Of a stretch of 64,000 nt of DNA, positions 21,588 to 31,360 are shown in pieces. Position numbers and translations under genes: made by a program. Within the stretch, counting starts at the first letter, position 1. Every line of letters starts with the position of its first letter. The DNA is taken from assembly GCA_963816795.1 (NCBI GenBank), contig CAWFLT010000010.1:42561-106560 (forward strand). Reading direction: 5' to 3'. The notes beneath the pieces are model-generated. The model was not told where the DNA came from and did no database searches. It saw only the letters and a list, made by a program, of their open reading frames with translations. This stretch comes from CAWFLT01 sp963816795. GTDB lineage: Bacteria > Acidobacteriota > Vicinamibacteria > Vicinamibacterales > SCN-69-37.

Positions 21588-21615
21588 TCATGAGGGGACT
21601 CGACCTAGACTGGGT

Positions 21616-21673
21616 CAATGAGGCAATGGGCGAATGAGGCAATGAAGTTCATCAGCCATTGGCCCATTGCCTC
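21616..21673. repeat. CAATGAGG/CAATGGGC array, left copy
   Basis: Octamer-like units (CAATGAGG, CAATGGGC) run from 21616 and then reverse (CATTGGCCCATTGCC) to 21673, making a loose palindrome. A 37-base segment (21616-21652) is almost identical to 22809-22847 beyond the far end of the esterase gene. The esterase start codon lies within this array. Confidence 0.8.
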
Positions 21674-22794
21674 GCCTAGCGCCTCAGGTGCGAGTGTCGC
21701 GGCCCTGTGGCTCGCGGTCGTACCCGGGCCTGGCGCGCAGACGCCGTCACCGGCGGCGGTCACGCTTCTCGAAGCCCGGCCCGCGACAGATGGCACCATC
21801 GCGTTTCGCATCAACGGGCCGCAGGCGAAGCAGATCAGTGTGCTCGTGGACACGATGACCGCGGCGACGGCGAAGCCGCTGACCAAGGACGAGCGCGGCG
21901 TCTGGAGCGGCACGTTGGGTCCGCTGCCGCCAGACGTGTACGCGATTGCTTACATCGCCGACGGCAGCTTTCGAACGGCTGGCACCGTCCACCTCGTTGG
22001 GCCAACGCCAGAAGCCTGGGATCCGCGTCGCGTTCCGCACGGCACGATCCACCAGCAGTGGTACGACTCGAAATCGCTCGGCATGCTGCGGAGCGTGCAC
22101 GTCTATACGCCACCAGGTTACGAGCGCGGCAACACGACCTACCCGGTGCTCTATCTGCTCCACGGCAGCGGCGGGACAGAGGCGTCGTGGACGATGGACG
22201 GACTGGCGAATGTCATTCTCGACAACCTCATCGCCGACGGCAAAGCGAAGCCGATGGTCGTCGTCATGCCCTTCGGCCACCCGGAGCCTGGCATGCGCGG
22301 CGGCAGCACGCCGACGTTCGCCCGGCGCGACATGACGGCATTCGGGCGCGATCTGCTCGAGGATGTCTTGCCGATGATCGAGCGCACGTACCGAGTGTCG
22401 ACGCAGGCCGACCGGCGCGCGATCGCCGGCTTTTCGATGGGCGGCAACCAGGCCCGGCAGATCGGCCTGGCCCGGCTCGATCTGTTCCACGCCGTGGCGA
22501 CCTTCAGCGGCACCGTTGGTGTACGAAGCGGAGCGGTCAGCGCCGCAAGCGATCGAGGAGACGTTCGCGGATCTGCTGGCGGATCCGAACGCGACGAACA
22601 GCACGCTGCGGCTGCTCTGGGCGGCGGTCGGCCGCGACGAGACCAATCTGCTCGCTCAGCACCGCCTCCTCAACGCGGTCTTTGACCAGCACCAGATTCG
22701 GCACACGTTCGTCACGATCCCGGGCGGACACACCTGGCACGTCTGGCGGCGCAATTTGCGTGACCTGCTGTCGCTGCTGTTTCAGTGGCAGTGA
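21618..22794 (+). CDS. Secreted esterase (Fes/IroE-like alpha/beta hydrolase), one frameshift
   Basis: The N-terminal E-set domain (AFRINGPQAKQISVLVD, WSGTLGPLPPDVYAIAYIAD) precedes an esterase D-like hydrolase domain with YPVLYLLHGSGGTEASW and the nucleophile elbow AGFSMGGNQARQI. Near 22520 the frame shifts, and the rest (AIEETFADLLADPNATNSTL, TIPGGHTWHVWRRNL) carries the catalytic His. The first residues (MRQWANEAMKF) are encoded by the octamer repeat, so the natural start may be ATG 21642. A signal peptide ends near GPGAQ. Related proteins hydrolyse ferric-enterobactin or acyl/feruloyl esters. Confidence 0.83.
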
Positions 22795-22795
22795 G

Positions 22796-22893
22796 CAATG
22801 CAATGGGGCAATGAGGCAATGGGTGAATGAGGCAATACGAAGTTCATTGCCCCATTGCCCCATTGCCATTGCCCATTGCCCCATTGCCTCACT
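22796..22893. repeat. CAATGGGG/CATTGCCC array, right copy
   Basis: The array begins two bases after the esterase stop codon. About 50 bases of CAATGGGG/CAATGAGG units are followed by about 45 bases of the complementary CATTGCCC units, so it can fold into a long hairpin. Confidence 0.85.
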
Positions 22894-22961
22894 CCTGATT
22901 GGCGTAACCTAGGGCCGTTCCCCAATCGGATCATGTCCAACGGCACAAAAGGAGCGAACAG

Positions 22962-23405
22962 ATGGCCAAGGGGACCGCGACGAAACGAGCTCAGCAGACA
23001 CCAGCTCCCAGGTACCGTTACCAGTACGCGGTGAAGTTCCTGTGCACCGCCAACATTCCCGGTACCTCGCAGACGACCACGGCGCTCCTGCCCGGCGCTT
23101 ACCAGACGGCCGTCAACATTCACAACCCAAACCCGCAGCCCGCCCGGTTGCGCAAGAAGCTCGCGGTCCGCAGTGGTCAGATCAGTGCGTTCGTCGACGG
23201 CCAACTCAAGCCCGACGAGGCCACCAGCGTCGATTGCTCGCAGGTGCAGGACTTCGGGATCACCTTCGTCCACGGATTCGAGGGCTTTCTCGTGATCGAG
23301 AGCACGCTGAGCCTGGATGTGGTGGCCGTCTACACGGCCGGCCCGAGGGGCGGCGAGGTCGCGAGCATCGACGTCGAGCACGTCCCCGAACGCAGACTCG
23401 GGTGA
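22962..23405 (+). CDS. Conserved-looking small protein of unknown function
   Basis: ATG 22962 follows AAAAGGAGCGAACAG, a strong ribosome site; 147 residues. The first 16 residues are basic and Thr/Ala-rich and are not a signal peptide. The rest looks beta-rich (YRYQYAVKFLCTANIPGTS, YQTAVNIHNPNPQPARLRKK, GFEGFLVIESTLSLDVVAVY), reminiscent of an immunoglobulin-like or adhesin-type fold. I do not recognise the family. It stands alone between the octamer array and ilvA. Confidence 0.65.
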   Translation: MAKGTATKRAQQTPAPRYRYQYAVKFLCTANIPGTSQTTTALLPGAYQTAVNIHNPNPQPARLRKKLAVRSGQISAFVDGQLKPDEATSVDCSQVQDFGITFVHGFEGFLVIESTLSLDVVAVYTAGPRGGEVASIDVEHVPERRLG

Positions 23406-23438
23406 CTTGGGGTCAGACCCGGGGCTATCATCGCGCCG

Positions 23439-25019
23439 GTGAACGACGCCGCCGCTTCGCCAAGCCTCGAGACCCTGCTGCGCCACATTCTGACCAGCCG
23501 GGTCTACGACGTCGTCCGCGACACGCCGCTGGAGCTGGCGTCACGGCTCTCGGCGCGTCTGGGCACGCCGGTGCACTTCAAGCGCGAGGACCTGCATCCG
23601 GTCTTCAGCTTCAAGCTGCGCGGCGCCTACAACCGGATCGCGCATCTGGACCAGACGCAGGACGGCCGCGGCGTGATCACGGCGAGTGCCGGCAATCACG
23701 CGCAGGGCGTCGCGTTCTCGGCGCGCCGGCTCGGCCTGCGCGCGGTCATCGTGATGCCGGAAACCACGCCGGCGATCAAAGTCGACGCCGTGCGCGGCAT
23801 GGGCGCGGAGGTCGTGCTCCATGGCGACAGCTATTCTGACGCCTACACGCGGTGCCAGGAGCTGCTCGCCGATTCCGGCCTGACGTTCATCCATCCGTTC
23901 GACGATCTGCTCGTCATCGCCGGACAGGGCACGATCGGGGACGAGATCGTCCGCCATCGTCACGAGAATCTGGCCGCGGTCTTCGTGCCGGTCGGCGGCG
24001 GCGGCCTCATTGCCGGCATCGGCGGCTACATCAAGGCGGTGATGCCGAACGTGCGCGTCATCGGCGTCGAGCCGTTCGAATCCGACGCCATGTACCAGTC
24101 TCTTCAGGCAGGACGTCGCGTGATGCTCGATCAGGTGGGGATCTTCGCCGATGGCGTCGCGGTGCGTTCGGTGGGTGAAATGACGTTCGACATCGCGCGC
24201 CGGACCGTCGATGAGGTCATCCGCGTGTCGAACGACGAGATCTGCGCGGCCATCAAGGACATCTTCGACGACACGCGCACGATCATGGAGCCGGCCGGCG
24301 CCCTCGCCGTGGCGGGACTGAAACGCTACGTCGAACGCGGCGGCGCAGGCCAGCAGGCGCCTGAGCGCCTGAGGTCAGCGGCGTCGACCGGCGATCTGGT
24401 AGCGGTCCTCAGCGGCGCCAACATGAACTTCGATCGCCTGCGGTTCGTCGCCGAGCGCGCCGAGCTGGGAGAAGCGCGCGAGGTGCTCTTCGCGGTGACG
24501 ATTCCCGAGCGCCCCGGCGCCTTCCGCGCGTTCTGCTCATCGGTCGGGCCGCGCGTGGTCACGGAGTTCAACTACCGGCTGAACAGCCGGCAGGCCGCGC
24601 ATATCTTCGTCGGCCTCAGCATCGACTCGCGCCAGGACGCGGCGCAGCTCGCGGAGCGGCTGCGCGCCGCCGGCTACGAGACGCTCGACCTCTCGGACAA
24701 CGAAATGGCCAAGCTGCACATTCGTCACATGGTCGGCGGGCCAGCACCGGACGTACACGACGAGCGCATCTACCGCTTCGAGTTTCCGGAGCGCCCCGGC
24801 GCCCTCATGCGCTTCCTCGAGAAGCTCGGCGATCGCTGGAACATCAGCCTGTTCCACTACCGCAATCACGGCGCCGATTTCGGACGCGTGCTGGTGGGGT
24901 TCGAAGTGTCCGACGCGGAGGAAGGCGCCTTCACCGCATTCCTCGCGACGCTGGGCTACGCGTATCTGCGAGAAGCGGACAACGACGCGTATCGCCGCTT
25001 TCTGACCACGGGATCGTAG
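23439..25019 (+). CDS. ilvA: Threonine ammonia-lyase, biosynthetic long form
   Basis: This 526-residue enzyme deaminates threonine to 2-oxobutanoate, the first step of isoleucine synthesis. The start is GTG 23439. The PLP lysine lies in PVFSFKLRGAYNRI, the phosphate loop is VGGGGLIAGIGGYIK, and SAGNHAQGVA is the Asn loop. Two C-terminal ACT-like regulatory domains follow (LFAVTIPERPGAFRAF and RFEFPERPGALMRFLEKLG), which mark the feedback-regulated form. An insert around residues 300-315 is slightly longer than usual. A GGGGTCAGACCC motif lies just upstream (23408-23420). Confidence 0.95.
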   Translation: MNDAAASPSLETLLRHILTSRVYDVVRDTPLELASRLSARLGTPVHFKREDLHPVFSFKLRGAYNRIAHLDQTQDGRGVITASAGNHAQGVAFSARRLGLRAVIVMPETTPAIKVDAVRGMGAEVVLHGDSYSDAYTRCQELLADSGLTFIHPFDDLLVIAGQGTIGDEIVRHRHENLAAVFVPVGGGGLIAGIGGYIKAVMPNVRVIGVEPFESDAMYQSLQAGRRVMLDQVGIFADGVAVRSVGEMTFDIARRTVDEVIRVSNDEICAAIKDIFDDTRTIMEPAGALAVAGLKRYVERGGAGQQAPERLRSAASTGDLVAVLSGANMNFDRLRFVAERAELGEAREVLFAVTIPERPGAFRAFCSSVGPRVVTEFNYRLNSRQAAHIFVGLSIDSRQDAAQLAERLRAAGYETLDLSDNEMAKLHIRHMVGGPAPDVHDERIYRFEFPERPGALMRFLEKLGDRWNISLFHYRNHGADFGRVLVGFEVSDAEEGAFTAFLATLGYAYLREADNDAYRRFLTTGS

Positions 25020-25064
25020 CGCGCGATCCTGCGCCCGCACCCGGCAGCGGCCACGGACAAACGC

Positions 25065-25167
25065 TAGGAGTCTGCGCGGCAGTACGTAGGGCGGGCCGGG
25101 TTGGGGCCCGCCAACTGCACGCGGATTGCACCCCAATCCGCGCTACACGTTTGGAAAATGCCGCTAG
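25065..25167. repeat. ~102-bp dispersed element, copy 1
   Basis: It differs from 34304-34404 at only a handful of positions. It begins TAGGAGTCTGCGCGGCAGTA and contains two stems: GCGGGCC/GGCCCGC, and CGCGGATTG/CAATCCGCG. It lies between ilvA and the TonB receptor and is directly followed by a GCCGTTTT hairpin (25168-25206). Confidence 0.9.
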
Positions 25168-25216
25168 GGCCGTTTTGACTTGTCTTGTAGCAGAGTGAAA
25201 ACGGCTCGAGCGCCGA

Positions 25217-27579
25217 TCAGAACCTCCACTCGAACCCGAGGATGGGAAAAAGCCCCTGCTGCTCGCGGACCTCGGCCGCGTTGGTCCGCCGGTTCCAGAT
25301 GAGGCCGGCGACATTGCGGCGGTTGGTGAGGTTCTGGACGCCGCCGAACAACGTGAACGGCCGGCCAGCGAGCGTGAGCGTGCGATCCACGCGCACGTCC
25401 CATCGAATGTACGCCGGACCACGCAACGCGTTCACCTGCGAGAGGTCGTAGACGCCGCGGCGCTGCGCCGTCGAGACGTCGACGGCGAACGGCGTATACG
25501 GGCGGCCGCCAAGCGTGGACACACGCGTCGACAGTTCCCAGCGGTCAGACAGTCGGTACCCGCCAGAGATCCCGGCGACGATCGGATAGTCGAACGATCC
25601 TGGTCGCAGCACCTCGTCCTGCGCGGCGTGGCGCGTACGCGAGTACGCCAAATGGGCGGTGCCGTACAAGCCACCCGCGAAGCGCTTGTCGAGAAACCAC
25701 TCGACGCCGGTCGCTCGGCCGCGGCCGGAGCTGACGAGCGGGAAGAGAATCTCGCGCACATCGAACGTGTCGCCGATATTCGCCAGCGACACGGTCGGGA
25801 GGCTGGCCGCCACCGGATAGTCGCGATAGGTCTTGCGGTACACCTCGACGGTCGTCCGCAATCCGGGTTGAGGCGTCCACGCCAGACCGGTCACGTAGTG
25901 ATCGGCGCGCCACGGATCGAGCGTCCGGTTCTCCGGGAACGTCGCGAGAAAGAGAAAGGGGGGCTGCTGATAATACGCGCCGTAGCTGGCATTCCAGGAC
26001 AGACCCTTCGCGAGCGACACGGACACGCCCGCCCGCGGGCTGACACGCGTCTTGGCCAGGTACCCATAATGGTCCAGCCGTCCGCCGAGCGTCGCGTCGA
26101 TCCGTGACGTCACCTTCACGGTCCCCTGGACGTAGAGGCCGGACTGAGACGCGGTGAGGCGAGTGTTGAGAACGAACGGATCGACACCAGGCACCGGTGA
26201 GTACGGGTGTCGTTGCCGTACGGCGACGCTGCGTTGTAGTCGAGACGGAAGGCCTTGACGCTGCCACCCAGCTGCAGCTTGTCGATGCCTGGGAGCGCCA
26301 GCGTGAGGTCGTATTTGAGCGTCGTCTCGTCCTCGCGCGAGTCCTCGAAATAGACGGTCGGACTGTCCGCGATGATGTCGCCGGGATCGGACGGTGGAGG
26401 AATGCCGTCGCGTACCAGATCCTTCACGCGTTGGCCGGTCCTGGCCGGCGAGTAACTGAGGCCCAGCAGGCCCACGCCTCGCGCCCCGAAGAGCCGCTGC
26501 CAGTTGAAGCCGGTCGCCGCCCGCCATCCCTGATACCGAATGTCCAGCGTCGACAACTCATTGTCCTGGTCGTCGTCGCCGGTATAGCCCAGCCGGATGC
26601 GGTCCCAGCCGGAGACGTTCACCGCCCAGACGCGATCGCGATCGGTGACGTCGTAGACCACCTTCGCGTTCACCGTGTACAACACCGGCACGCCGCCGAC
26701 GCCGATGTCGTCCGTGAACAGATCGAGAAAACTGCGGCGTGCCGATACGATCCACGACCCCTTGCCGCCGCCAAACGGCCCCTCGACGATCCCCCCGGCG
26801 CCGGCGAATCCCAGCGTCGCCCGGCCGTGCCACCGATTGCGATCGCCCTCGCGCTGCGTGACCTGAAGCACACCCGAGGTGCGGTTGATGTAGGGCGCGG
26901 GATAGCCGCCGCTCAGGAACGTGACGTCCTGCAGCATCTCCGCATCGAGCAGGCTGGTCGTGCCTCCGGCCGAGGCGAACGTGGCAAACGAGTTGATGTT
27001 GGGAATCTCGACGTTGTCGACGATGAACAGATTCTCGAGCGGGCTGCCACCGCGGACGATGATGTCGTTGCGAAAGTCGTCGGTGCCGAGGACGACGCCC
27101 GGGAGCGATTGCACGTAGCGCGACACGTCCTGGAGCGCCCCGGCGCTCTTCAGCACGCTTCGCGGATCGACGAGAAAGCCGGAGCTCTTCACTTCCCCGG
27201 GCATGACGAATGCCGGCGCCGTCACCGTGACAACTTGCTGCAGCTGCTCCAGCTTGGGCAAGGTCACCTCGATGGATCCCTCGAGCCCGGCCCGGACCTC
27301 GATCGGATCGCTCGTGATCGGGAGCCCGGCCGGCGAGACGATCTCCAGGCGATATCGTCCGGCCCGCAGGCCGTCGACGCGGAACGTGCCGGCGACATCG
27401 GTCCGCGTGCACTGCGAAGTCTCGAGCGCGCACACCCGCGCGCCGCTGACCCCGGCGCCGGTCGCGTCGCGGACGCTGCCGCGGATAGCACCGGCGGCGG
27501 TCGTGTCCTGCGCCACGGCAGGACCATGCAGGCTCAGCAGCCCCGTCAGCGCGATCGCGGGCTTCAGAACGCCTTTCAT
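25217..27579 (-). CDS. TonB-dependent outer-membrane receptor with carboxypeptidase-regulatory domain, one frameshift
   Basis: ATG 27579 opens a signal peptide (MKGVLKPAIALTGLLSLHG). A CarboxypepD_reg-like domain follows (AIRGSVRDATGAGVSGARV, TDVAGTFRVDGLRAGRY), then the plug (VSRYVQSLPGVVLGTDDFRN, IIVRGGSPLENLFIVDNVEI) and a barrel ending GLFPILGFEWRF. The frame changes near 26205, after YNAASPYGND; the second part resumes HPYSPVPGVDPFVLNTRL. Joined, it is about 787 residues. Receptors of this type import siderophores, glycans or peptides with TonB energy; the ligand is unknown. Confidence 0.88.
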
Positions 27580-27583
27580 CGGG

Positions 27584-28112
27584 TCACGACCGTTGCGGCG
27601 ACGGCGCCGGTGAGAAGATCGCCGCCAGCGTCGCTCGCCGGTAGCTGAAGATTCGATCGACATCGCGGCGGACGAAGTGCTGGCTGATCCATCTGACGCG
27701 GGGCACGAACTCCACCTCGTCAATCACGCGGGTGCCGCCGCCGACCGGTTCGAAGCGGTGCTCATGGTGCCACCATCGATACGGCCCCAGGAGCTTGCCG
27801 ATCCACGAAGCGGCGATTCGGCGCCCACACGTCGATGCGGGATCGCCAGCCGAGCGGGAACCCCCGCACGACGATGCGATAGTCGATCTCCAGGCCTTCA
27901 CGCATCACGACCGGCATCGGGGTGGCGATGCGGAAATGGACCCACGGCGGGGTGAGCCGCTCCAGGTTCGCGGCGTCGGCAAAGAACGCGAACGTCGTGT
28001 CGAGCGGCGCCGGCACGACGGTCTCGCAGCGGAGCGTGATCACGCCACGGGGTGGGCGCGTCGGGGCGGCCGCCAGCCAGGCGAACCGGCGAGCGGCCCG
28101 ATCAGCGCCCAT
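27584..28112 (-). CDS. SRPBCC-family (CoxG-like) ligand-binding protein, one frameshift
   Basis: The domain reads ITLRCETVVPAPLDTTFAFF, ADAANLERLTPPWVHFRIAT, GLEIDYRIVVRGFPLGWRSR, then after a frameshift near 27810 GPYRWWHHEHRFEPVGGGTR and VIDEVEFVPRVRW. This is the helix-grip START-like fold often called a cyclase or cell-division inhibitor SulA-like protein in LitR/CarH neighbourhoods. The start could be ATG 28112 (overlapping the regulator by 11 bp) or GTG 28043, which would begin exactly at the domain. It is cotranscribed behind the B12 regulator. Confidence 0.75.
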
Positions 28113-29004
28113 CTCGCTGCAGCTTCGGCACCAGTTCGTCGAGGCCGGCGACAAGGTGGGCCCGGCCTCCGGCGATCTCGAGTAACGTATGCGCCTCCGG
28201 TCCGCCCACCCACAACTCGAAGCCGATCGTGAGACGCCTCAGCTTCTTCATTTCTTTGATCGCGGCCGCGCCCGGCGTCGTCAAGCTGACGACCACGATC
28301 GGCGCCCCCGCCGTGGTCGCGGCATGCATGATGTCGATGGCGGGAAGATCCGGCCCGAGATACAACACGCCATACCCCGCCGATGCGGTGAGCAGGGCGG
28401 CACAGAGGAGTCCGAGCTCGTGGCGCTCACCGGACGGCGTGGCAAAGACGATCCGCGGCGTCGCCTCCGGCCGCGCGGTCACCCGCAGCAGGCCGCCGAG
28501 CACGCTGCGCACAATCGCCGAGACCAGATGCTCCTGCGACGGACGCAGCGATCCCCGCTCCCAGCGATCGCCGAGATCCCGCAGCAGCGGCAGCAGGACG
28601 GAGAAAACGAGTTCACGGGGCGTGAGCACCGCCGCATGACGAGTGAGTACCGCCTCGATCCCGTCGAGATCGTAGCGATCCAGCGCCTCGTTCAACGGCG
28701 CCATTGACGCCACCGCGCCAGGCAACGGACGCGACGGCGCCGTCGCGGCGTGCGCCTTGAGCAGCGCGGACAGCTCGGTGTCCGGCCGCGCCGCAATCGT
28801 GCCGATGGGGTGGCCTTGTGTCACCAGCGCGGCCAGCCGCCTCAGGCGATCCAGATCGGTGGCGGTGTATCGCCGGCCGCGGTCGCCTCGCCGTGGCGTG
28901 ACGGCTCCGTATCGGCGCTCCCACGCGCGGAGCGTATCGACGGTGAGACCGGTCATCCGCGCGGCGGCACGGATCGGGTAGGTGACGGCGGCGCTACGAG
29001 GCAC
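28102..29004 (-). CDS. CarH/LitR-type MerR regulator with cobalamin-binding domain
   Basis: This 300-residue regulator has an N-terminal MerR helix-turn-helix (YPIRAAARMTGLTVDTLRAW, ERRYG). Next is a four-helix cap with the adenosylcobalamin light-sensor motif W-x9-EH (W148, E158-H159). The B12-binding Rossmann domain shows E193-x-H195-x2-G198 and GPDLP. In CarH these bind adenosylcobalamin, hold a DNA-bound tetramer in the dark and let go in light. The residue after W148 is Glu, whereas Thermus CarH has a His there that ligates cobalt after photolysis. DUF2177 and SRPBCC neighbours are typical light-regulon genes. Confidence 0.87.
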   Translation of the reverse strand: MPRSAAVTYPIRAAARMTGLTVDTLRAWERRYGAVTPRRGDRGRRYTATDLDRLRRLAALVTQGHPIGTIAARPDTELSALLKAHAATAPSRPLPGAVASMAPLNEALDRYDLDGIEAVLTRHAAVLTPRELVFSVLLPLLRDLGDRWERGSLRPSQEHLVSAIVRSVLGGLLRVTARPEATPRIVFATPSGERHELGLLCAALLTASAGYGVLYLGPDLPAIDIMHAATTAGAPIVVVSLTTPGAAAIKEMKKLRRLTIGFELWVGGPEAHTLLEIAGGRAHLVAGLDELVPKLQRDGR

Positions 29005-29248
29005 GGGTCACCAGGCTCGCCGCCCACGAGGCTACCGCACACGAGCACGTGCCCCACGCGATGTCGACGATGGTCAACACCGGCCGCCACTCCTTGAGCG
29101 TGGCGTGGTTCGTGAGGTCGTAGACGGCGAACGTCACCGCCCCGAAGAAGGCGCCCAACGCCAGCGCGTCGATCGGCGCTCGGGCGCGCGGCAGCACCAG
29201 CACGGTCACGCCCGCCGCGAGAGAGAGCGAACACCGAACTGCTGCCAC
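28994..29248 (-). pseudogene. DUF2177 membrane protein, 5' end missing
   Basis: The C-terminal half of DUF2177 is clear: ALALGAFFGAVTFAVYDLTN, then HATLKEWRPVLTIVDIAWG and a final helix. The family normally has about 130 residues and starts with a membrane helix carrying a D-x-x-W motif; this reading frame offers only 84 residues and lacks the first ~50. The 3' end overlaps the regulator start by 11 bp, so the two should be coupled. The missing 5' part lines up with a truncated gene on the other strand, suggesting a deletion or misjoin near 29250-29400. Confidence 0.72.
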
Positions 29249-29407
29249 ATCATGAACCTCGCTGCCTGAGTCATCAAGCTTATGTCATGGACAACTCTTT
29301 GACAACTGCCACGCGGACCGCCGCAGCCGGCCCGGCGAGCCCGACTCGAGAACCCTTCCGGCCAGGCGCGAAGGTCTGGAGCCTGCAGGCCGGGCACATG
29401 GAACGCG

Positions 29408-29611
29408 ATGGACGTGGCGAAGATGACCAAGGACGGCGGCGGCAAGGCCGAGATCACGACCGTTGCCGGCGCCAAGCTGTGGGCGTCGATGCGCGGCGCC
29501 GACGTCATCATCACCGACGAGAAGGGCAACGCGGCGAAAGTGACGATTGCCGACGTCAATCAGTCGAACGGCGTCATCCACGTCATCGATACGGTGCTGA
29601 TGCCTCACTGA
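29408..29611 (+). pseudogene. Fasciclin (FAS1) domain remnant, C-terminal half only
   Basis: The 67 residues match the second half of a FAS1 domain: KAEITTVAGAKLWASMRGAD and TIADVNQSNGVIHVIDTVLM, the highly typical H2 box. A complete FAS1 domain needs about 135 residues plus a signal peptide. Just upstream, in another frame, LQAGHM may be the end of the preceding strand (HVVAGHM-like), with an indel near 29405. No start with a ribosome site is convincing. FAS1 proteins are secreted adhesion proteins, but this fragment is unlikely to work. Confidence 0.72.
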
Positions 29612-29720
29612 GGGCCGCGGGTCGTCGACAACCCCCGCAGGACGCGACCGCATAGCGGTCGCGCCCAGTTTCTTATGGCGCAGCGTCCGCCAGAAAGCGC
29701 GGTGGTAGACTCGCGGCCTC

Positions 29721-31266
29721 ATGGACACGAAGCACGGCCGGCGGGCGTTTCTGAGGGTGGCGGGTGGGAGCCTCGCCGGCGCCGCCGCGGTGAGTCGTGG
29801 GGCCGTTCGCGCCGCGTCCCAGTCCGGCACGCCCGCGGTGAAGACCAGCGGCGGTGACCTCTGCTTCATGAGTGCTCGCGATCTCGCCACGTTGATTCGC
29901 ACCAGGAAAGCGTCGGCGCGCGAGGTCATGGCGGCGCACCTCGAGCGGATCAATCGCGTCAATCCCACCATCAACGCCATCGTCGCGAAGCTCGACGACG
30001 AGAAATGTCTGGCGCTGGCGGCGGCCGCTGACCAGCGGGCCGCAAAGAAGGAGACGCTGGGGCCGCTTCACGGATTGCCCATTGCGTTCAAGGACCTGCA
30101 GCCTGCGGTCGGGTTCCCGTTCACGCGCGGATCCACGGTCTACCGCAACACGATGCCGGCCGAGGACTCGGTGCTGGTCGAACGGTTGCGCCTGGCGGGA
30201 GCCATTCCGATCGGGAAGACGAACACGCCCGAGTTCGGCATGGGTTCCCACACGTTCAACAAGGTCTACGGCACCACGGTGAATCCGTACGATCCGACCA
30301 AGAGTGCCGGCGGTTCGAGCGGCGGCGCGGCGGCCGCGCTCGCAAGCGGGATGCTGCCGATTGCGGATGGCAGCGACCTGGGCGGGTCGCTGAGAAATCC
30401 GGGCAACTTCAACAACGTGGTCGGGAATGCGACCGACCGTGGGACTGGTACCGACGGCCCCAACGGCGCTGCCGCTGCTCGGCTTTGCCGTCAACGGCCC
30501 GCTGGCGAGAACCGTGTCCGACACCGCCTGGCTGTTGAGCGTGATGGCCGGCGCAGATCCTCGCGATCCGGGCTGCGCGCCGTCAGACCCTTCCGCCTTT
30601 CGCGCGCCCCTGGGTCGCAGCTTTCGGAACGCTCGTGTCGCGTGGTGCCCGGACCTCGGAGGACTTCCGCTCGACCCGCGCGTTCGTTCGGTGCTCTCGG
30701 CACAGCGCAAGACGTTCGAAGCTCTCGGGTGTGTCGTCGAAGACATCGCCCCGGATCTCTCTGGGGCGGATTCAATCTTCCTGACCATCCGGGCTTTTCG
30801 CACCGCGGCGACGCTCGGCTCGCTGCTGCCGAGTCGTCGCGGCGAGCTGAAGGCCGAGGCCGTCGCCGAGATCGAAGCCGGGCTCGCGCTCAAGAGCACG
30901 GACGTCGCGCACGCGATGGTGCAGCACGGCCAACTGCTCGAACGGATCCGGCGATTTCAGGAAAAGTACGAGTTCATTCTCTGCGCCGTGAACCAGGTGC
31001 CCCCGTTCGACGCGAAACTCGACTGGCCGAAGACGGTCGACGGCGTGACGATGGAGCACTACGTGGCGTGGATGAAGTCGACGTACTGGATCACCGCGAC
31101 ATTCCGGCCGGCGATTTCGGTCCCCGCTGGCTTCACGGCAGAGGGGCTCCCGGTCGGCCTCCAGATCGTCGGCCGACATCGGGCGGACTTCGCCGTCCTG
31201 CAGCTGGCGTACGCGTTCGAGCAGGCCACGCAGTTCGGGAACCGGCGTCCATCAGTTTTACCGTAA
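29721..31266 (+). CDS. Tat-exported amidase-signature hydrolase, one frameshift
   Basis: ATG 29721 starts a twin-arginine signal (GRRAFLRVAGGSLAGAAAVS). The amidase-signature triad is present: Lys in GLPIAFKDLQPAVG, the cis-Ser in SAGGSSGGAAAALASG and the nucleophile in ADGSDLGGSLRNPG. Near 30432 a GGGAATG run carries one extra A, and coding continues as MRPTVGLVPTAPTALPLLGF to the end (PAISVPAGFTAEGLPVGLQI). Total length is about 514 residues. Such enzymes hydrolyse amide bonds of small molecules; the substrate is unknown. Confidence 0.88.
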
Positions 31267-31318
31267 CCATACCGTTACAGGCCAGTGCCAGGACCGGTGT
31301 CGCGTTTATATGGAGCGT

Positions 31319-31343
31319 CAGACCGGGGTCAGACCCCGGTCTG
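31319..31343. repeat. Perfect 25-bp palindrome of the GGGGTCAGACCCC family
   Basis: Two 12-base arms (CAGACCGGGGTC and its complement) flank a single central A. It lies 17 bp before the start of the gene at 31361; relatives lie at 32097-32118, 49786-49808 and 23408-23420. Confidence 0.9.
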
Positions 31344-31360
31344 CACAACGAGGAGGCCTG

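Noticed and set aside
29206..29559. A 117-codon minus-strand frame as the missing DUF2177 N-terminus
   Set aside because: The sequence does not match the expected first membrane helix and lies mostly antisense to the FAS1 fragment.
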